Shown: positions 62,507 through 64,000 of the stretch, in pieces
How the letters are laid out: each line of letters opens with the position of its first letter
Position numbering within the stretch: the first letter of the stretch is position 1
From: Gordoniibacillus chartarius
GTDB lineage: Bacteria > Bacillota > Bacilli > Paenibacillales > NBRC-103111
Length of the DNA: 64,000 nucleotides
Assembly: GCF_042432825.1 (NCBI RefSeq)
Contig: NZ_JBHLWN010000067.1
Location: 79,122-143,121, forward strand
Reading direction: 5' to 3'
Program-made: the position numbers and the translations under genes
The notes under the pieces: model-generated
Databases searched by the model: none
Told to the model about the DNA's origin: nothing
The model's input: only the letters and a program-made list of their open reading frames with translations

Positions 62507-62544
62507 AAGCGACAATATCGATAAATGAAAAAACTCCCCGCCAC

Positions 62545-63390
62545 TTAGCTGTACAGCGACAGCTGCGGCACGACATCCGTAAACCGGTACAGCTGAGCCG
62601 CTCTTTGCGAATAGCGGTTGGACAGCTTCGGCTCGCCGTTGCGGTCCCTTACGATTTCTATGATGCCCTTGCGGCTTTGGGTAGATGTAATTTTCCGGAT
62701 AAAATTCGGCTCCTCAAACTCCGGCACAACCGTCTGGATCACCTGGTACAGCTCGCTTATCGTAAACTCTTCCTCCAGAAACTGTTTGGCGATCGTGGTG
62801 GTCAGCATTTTTTCGCGGACTTTGAGCAGCGCATCCCGAAGGATCGTCCTATGGTCGAAGGCCAGCTCCATTCGAAGCGCTTCCTCTACAGGAAACAGAC
62901 GAACGTCTGCGGCGTCATCTGCGGCGCGGCGCTCCGCGAGCCACCGTTCTTGCACGAGAGCGAAGAAGGCATGGGATATGATCCATCCGCGGGGGTCGCG
63001 TCCCGGCGTACTGTAAACGTTGAAGTATTCGATATGGACATCCGTCACGCCGGTCTCCTCGCGCAGCTCCCGCCGTGCGCAGTCGTACATGCTTTCCGTA
63101 TCCTTGCAGAAGCCGCCGGGCAGCGCCCATTGTCCTTCGAACGGCCAGTTCTTCCGCTGGATCAGCAGCACTTGCAGCTCACGCACAGGCAGCGCCTTCT
63201 TCGCCGTCTTCCGCTCAGTCGAGGTGATCGTGAAGATGACGATATCGCTGGGCGCTCCGTCCGGGGTGCGGTAGGCTTTCGGTTTATACGCGTGCAGGTT
63301 GTCCTGGTCGGAGCAATTGCTGGCGGTATTGATGCTGCTGTTGTCGTTGGTGTTACTTGTGCTGCTGTTGCTTACATTTCTCACATTCAA
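62545..63390 (-). CDS. nrtR: Nudix-domain transcriptional regulator (NrtR-like)
   Basis: About 281 residues: a Ser/Asn-rich N-terminal tail, a Nudix domain (about 50-190) with an intact Nudix box (GGFCKDTESMYDCARRELRE, then ETG), and a C-terminal winged-helix region (TISELYQVIQTVVPEF and QYRF-like AAQLYRF end). This architecture is that of NrtR, which represses NAD genes and senses ADP-ribose; the nicotinamidase and pncB genes next door fit. TTG 63390 has AGGTGA before it; ATG 63411 lacks a ribosome site but is possible. Strict NrtR orthology is inferred. Confidence 0.83.
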   Translation of the reverse strand: MNVRNVSNSSTSNTNDNSSINTASNCSDQDNLHAYKPKAYRTPDGAPSDIVIFTITSTERKTAKKALPVRELQVLLIQRKNWPFEGQWALPGGFCKDTESMYDCARRELREETGVTDVHIEYFNVYSTPGRDPRGWIISHAFFALVQERWLAERRAADDAADVRLFPVEEALRMELAFDHRTILRDALLKVREKMLTTTIAKQFLEEEFTISELYQVIQTVVPEFEEPNFIRKITSTQSRKGIIEIVRDRNGEPKLSNRYSQRAAQLYRFTDVVPQLSLYS

Positions 63391-63417
63391 AGGCGTCACC
63401 TGCTTGCGCATTCTATG

Positions 63418-63434
63418 ATTATCATTTTGATAAT
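63418..63434. promoter_or_regulatory. Perfect 7-3-7 dyad at the regulator promoter, candidate autoregulatory operator
   Basis: ATTATCA, TTT, TGATAAT. It lies at or just after the predicted transcription start, a typical position for autorepression by the downstream Nudix regulator. Confidence 0.55.
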
Positions 63435-63437
63435 TTC

Positions 63438-63466
63438 ATTATGATATTATTATAGTTCGAAGTCAA
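63438..63466 (-). promoter_or_regulatory. Sigma-A-type promoter of the NAD salvage genes
   Basis: On the minus strand TTGACT (63466-63461), a 17-base spacer, CATAAT (63443-63438). The spacer contains the 12-base word shared with the pncA leader. Confidence 0.65.
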
Positions 63467-63513
63467 GAGGGCACACGCCCGTTTTCACCTGGTGTCCCTT
63501 TACGATCCCCTTA

Positions 63514-63549
63514 AACAAAAAAGCAGCAGGGCCGCAAGGCCCGCCGCTC
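63514..63549 (-). terminator. Rho-independent terminator after the DUF3231 gene
   Basis: On the minus strand AGCGGCGGGCC, loop TTGC, GGCCCTGCTGC, followed by TTTTTTG. Confidence 0.88.
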
Positions 63550-63576
63550 CCTTCCCATTTCATTGGCTAATCTGAT

Positions 63577-64000
63577 CTACTTAACAGGCGCTGCTTCAGG
63601 CTTGTAGATCGGAGGCACTTGCATCCAGCCTTTCTTGGCCATCATGTCCCTAAGCGGTATCGCGTAAAGCGTCTTCTTCGTCAGGAACCGAAGGAACATC
63701 GCCGCCACATCGGGCCTTACCGCCTCCGTCATCCCCCGGCAAGCATAATTGATGCCCAGGACGATGTTAAAGCTGAGCAGATTCGCCACTTCCATATCCG
63801 ACAGCCTGGCTCCTTGCGGGATAGCGCGAAAATCCCCCACCGGCTTATCCGCCGTCGCGGCAGGCAGAGGAACGCCTTCGGCCGTCAAGAAATCGATAAC
63901 TTCCTTCTGTATCGGCTTATGTACATCGTGAATGACTTCATGGAGCTGTCCCAAAAGCAGCTTTTGGAACACCCTCAGCAAGAAAATAAGTAGATTTTCG
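63577..64000 (-). CDS. DUF3231 family protein, partial (5' end beyond window)
   Basis: About 140 codons are visible and the frame stays open to the window edge. The region GDFRAIPQGARLSDMEVANL, then SFNIVLGINYACRGMTEAVR, and the C-terminal KKGWMQVPPIYKP are typical of DUF3231 proteins. These are predicted helical proteins of spore formers with a His-rich motif and no established function; HEVIHDVHKP here may be part of that motif. The N-terminal portion lies outside. A TTG at 63981 has no ribosome site, so it is not the start. Confidence 0.82.
   Translation of the reverse strand, partial: ENLLIFLLRVFQKLLLGQLHEVIHDVHKPIQKEVIDFLTAEGVPLPAATADKPVGDFRAIPQGARLSDMEVANLLSFNIVLGINYACRGMTEAVRPDVAAMFLRFLTKKTLYAIPLRDMMAKKGWMQVPPIYKPEAAPVK

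Noticed and set aside
1..64000. tRNA, rRNA, CRISPR arrays, insertion sequences, prophage genes
   Set aside because: Looked for on both strands and none recognised; the tandem repeat at 25308 has no unique spacers and no cas genes nearby.

Overview
The window looks like chromosome of a Paenibacillus-type spore-forming Bacillota. The evidence is a GerA-type spore germination subunit, four very large secreted proteins ending in triple SLH repeats, YesM/YesN-type two-component systems, c-di-AMP (ydaO) and c-di-GMP-I (GEMM) riboswitch aptamers, strong Shine-Dalgarno sequences and many TTG starts. No rRNA, tRNA, CRISPR array, prophage or insertion sequence was recognised.

Layout. 1-5 kb (mostly minus strand): a germination protein cut by the window edge, an oxidoreductase with an extra C-terminal domain, a small membrane protein and a D-2-hydroxyacid dehydrogenase. 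A c-di-AMP aptamer then leads a secreted NlpC/P60 hydrolase. 5-11.2 kb (plus) is a signalling island: a CheY-like protein whose phospho-acceptor Asp is Asn, a c-di-GMP aptamer ahead of a membrane GGDEF-EAL protein, a lipoprotein, and a sensor kinase overlapping an HD-GYP response regulator. 11.6-12.9 kb is a family 61 glycosyltransferase.

13-33 kb is a cell-surface region. It holds three giant SLH proteins of 1378, about 2098 and 2388 residues that carry lamin-tail, choice-of-anchor-I, phosphodiester glycosidase, metallophosphoesterase, cohesin-like, Big2 and FN3 modules; an aldo/keto reductase; a G-rich minisatellite; and an intergenic inverted-repeat element. The 2388-residue protein lies 16 bp downstream of a HupE/UreJ-type membrane protein. 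A fourth SLH protein, with cadherin-like repeats, sits at 54.7-58.9 kb.

34-37 kb holds a chemoreceptor gene under a second c-di-GMP aptamer, split by one in-frame TAA. 37.9-43.4 kb holds a membrane-anchored sugar-binding sensor, a kinase and an AraC-type regulator in overlapping genes, followed by a sugar/H+ symporter; this resembles xylose-type three-component sensing. 45-52.5 kb holds a sugar ABC operon ending in a sulfatase, with a catabolite (cre) site and a divergent regulator/kinase pair: a plausible uptake and desulfation unit for a sulfated glycan.

52.5-54.5 kb and 59.5-60.3 kb contain decayed genes: a VOC fragment, a doubly frameshifted serine hydrolase, an unknown protein with one stop and two frameshifts, and an ADP-ribosylglycohydrolase missing its middle. 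60.2-63.5 kb is an NAD salvage cluster of NrtR-like regulator, nicotinamidase and nicotinate phosphoribosyltransferase. The window ends inside a DUF3231 gene. Starts were chosen from Shine-Dalgarno spacing; domain calls are by eye from sequence motifs, without database searches.
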